From Mesorhizobium sp. 131-2-1 (GTDB lineage Bacteria; Pseudomonadota; Alphaproteobacteria; Rhizobiales; Rhizobiaceae), in assembly GCF_016756535.1 (NCBI RefSeq), contig NZ_AP023247.1:4650501-4714500 (forward strand): 64,000 nucleotides of DNA. Direction: 5' to 3'. Made by a program: the position numbers and the translations under genes. Shown piece after piece: positions 63,205-64,000 of this stretch (positions within the stretch are counted from its first letter, which is position 1; the number at the start of each line of letters is the position of its first letter). The notes under the pieces were generated by a model. The model was not told the DNA's origin and ran no database searches. It saw only the letters and a list, made by a program, of their open reading frames with translations.

Positions 63205-63720
63205 ATGGCGACAAGACAGCTCCTCGTCCTGCGCCACGCCAAGTCGAGCTGGGACGATCCAAAACTCGCCGATTTCGACCGGCCGCTCGGCCCGCGCGGG
63301 CTGAAGACGGCGCCGCTGATGGGGCGTGAGCTTGCCCGGCGCGGCTGGCTGCCGGACCTCGCCCTGGTTTCACCGGCATTGCGCACCCGCGACACCTGGC
63401 GGCTGGTCGCAGCGGAACTGCCGAAGAGCGTGACGACCGATTTTGCCTTGGCGCTCTACGCGGCCGCAGCGGCGGACATTCTCGCCAAAGTGCGGCAGGC
63501 AAAGGCCGGCAGTCTGCTGGTGCTCGGCCACAATCCCGGACTGGAAGATTTCGCCCGGCGCCTCGCGGGCCCAGGATCGGATGCCGGCGCGCTGCAAAAG
63601 CTCGAGGAAAAATTCCCGACGGCAGCGCTTGCCCGTTTTGATGTTGACGGGGATTGGGCGCATCTCGGCTTCGGCGGCGCGCGGCTGACGCATTGCCTGT
63701 GGCCGAAGGATCAGAAGTAG
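63205..63720 (+). CDS. SixA-type histidine phosphatase
   Basis: A 171-residue phosphatase of the histidine-acid superfamily. The catalytic RH motif LRHAKSSWDD is at the start, and LVLGHNPGLED contains the second His. SixA removes phosphate from His in phosphorelays. It begins 15 bases after purN, so is probably in the same operon. Confidence 0.9.
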   Translation: MATRQLLVLRHAKSSWDDPKLADFDRPLGPRGLKTAPLMGRELARRGWLPDLALVSPALRTRDTWRLVAAELPKSVTTDFALALYAAAAADILAKVRQAKAGSLLVLGHNPGLEDFARRLAGPGSDAGALQKLEEKFPTAALARFDVDGDWAHLGFGGARLTHCLWPKDQK

Positions 63721-63785
63721 CGGCGCTTTGATTGCGAAAGGTCGGCGGGACGAGCCCGCCGCCTTGCTCCGAATGTCCCGTGAAT

Positions 63786-64000
63786 TCAATTCCCCCAGAT
63801 GCCCTGCCCCGATTCCGGCGGGAAGGATTGAGTGGTGGCCGGGTCGGTCACGGTCATCATGTCAACGCCCGCGTGCTTCGTCATGGTCTGCTTGCGGATC
63901 GAGGCGGTGAAGGCGTGGTCGACCTTGGCAGCCCGCTGGCTGGCGTTGTTCGAGCCGTAATGGTCGCTGCCGGCAAAGGCGCTGCTGGTAGCAACGAGCA
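63786..64000 (-). CDS. secreted small DUF680-like protein (5' end outside window)
   Basis: About 71 codons on the minus strand, open at the window edge. It begins in the end of a signal peptide (LVATSSAFA), then GSDHYGSNNASQRAAKVDHA, and ends SGQGIWGN. Small exported proteins of this pattern (DUF680) are abundant in Mesorhizobium and of unknown function. Convergent with sixA. Confidence 0.65.
   Translation of the reverse strand, partial: LVATSSAFAGSDHYGSNNASQRAAKVDHAFTASIRKQTMTKHAGVDMMTVTDPATTQSFPPESGQGIWGN

Overview
The window is a chromosomal stretch of a high-GC alphaproteobacterium of the order Rhizobiales, most likely Mesorhizobium or a close relative. This rests on the gene repertoire (DUF982, DUF1127, DUF680-like, ETC complex I subunit/NDUFS4, HdaA next to a PerM-type protein), on the purM-purN / CDP-alcohol phosphotransferase / PerM / hdaA neighbourhood, and on short GC-rich intergenic palindromes. 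It carries about 65 protein genes, two tRNAs, several decayed gene copies and a number of readable operator sites. No rRNA, CRISPR array, insertion sequence or prophage was seen.

Layout. 1-8.7 kb: a secreted protein of unknown function, a CHASE-PAS-GGDEF-EAL protein, and a LysR gene divergent from two aldo/keto reductases and a flavodoxin-like protein, then a GST. 8.7-14.3 kb: an ABC-F ATPase, EthD and PKHD-type oxygenase genes, AhpD-like and OsmC-like genes, and a phytochelatin-synthase-like papain-fold protein. 14.3-17.3 kb: a hydroxycinnamate degradation unit (CoA ligase, hydratase/lyase, divergent MarR with two dyad operators). 17.5-23.2 kb: a second GGDEF-EAL protein, an AcpA-type phosphoesterase divergent from a di-haem peroxidase, and a decayed tail of a second phytochelatin-synthase-like gene. 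23.3-36.2 kb: mixed metabolic genes (HxlR/RibD-fold pair, BKACE, two GFA proteins, adenosine deaminase family, CadC-like TPR regulator, ThuA plus a Gfo/Idh/MocA dehydrogenase behind a LacI-type operator, a glycosyltransferase, a DUF2778 L,D-transpeptidase-like protein). 36.6-39 kb: a copper-oxidase/cytochrome c' operon behind a CueR-type promoter.

39-44.8 kb is the most unusual part. It has a 28-residue orphan RiPP-type precursor with its own promoter and ribosome binding site, the tail of a decayed M20 hydrolase, an SRAP protein, two methyltransferases, a pair of small paralogous genes, and a partly decayed tandem duplication involving those small genes and a BBE-type flavin oxidase. 44.8-53.4 kb looks like one uptake and degradation unit: an amidinotransferase-family enzyme and an M20 amidohydrolase divergent from a LysR gene and a four-gene polyamine-type ABC importer, followed by an SDR lacking the usual catalytic lysine. 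53.7-64 kb holds an ArsR gene, DUF982, tRNA-Arg(UCU), NDUFS4, a five-unit array of tandem palindromes in front of a flavin monooxygenase, tRNA-Pro(UGG), an LCP-like protein without a membrane anchor, a VapBC-type toxin-antitoxin pair, and the hdaA-perM-pgsA-like / purM-purN-sixA core block.

The functional units that can be read with most confidence are hydroxycinnamate catabolism, copper oxidation, purine synthesis and the polyamine-type importer. The leading candidates for something undescribed are the orphan RiPP precursor, the 22-23 bp palindrome array, and the small-gene pair with its decayed duplicate.
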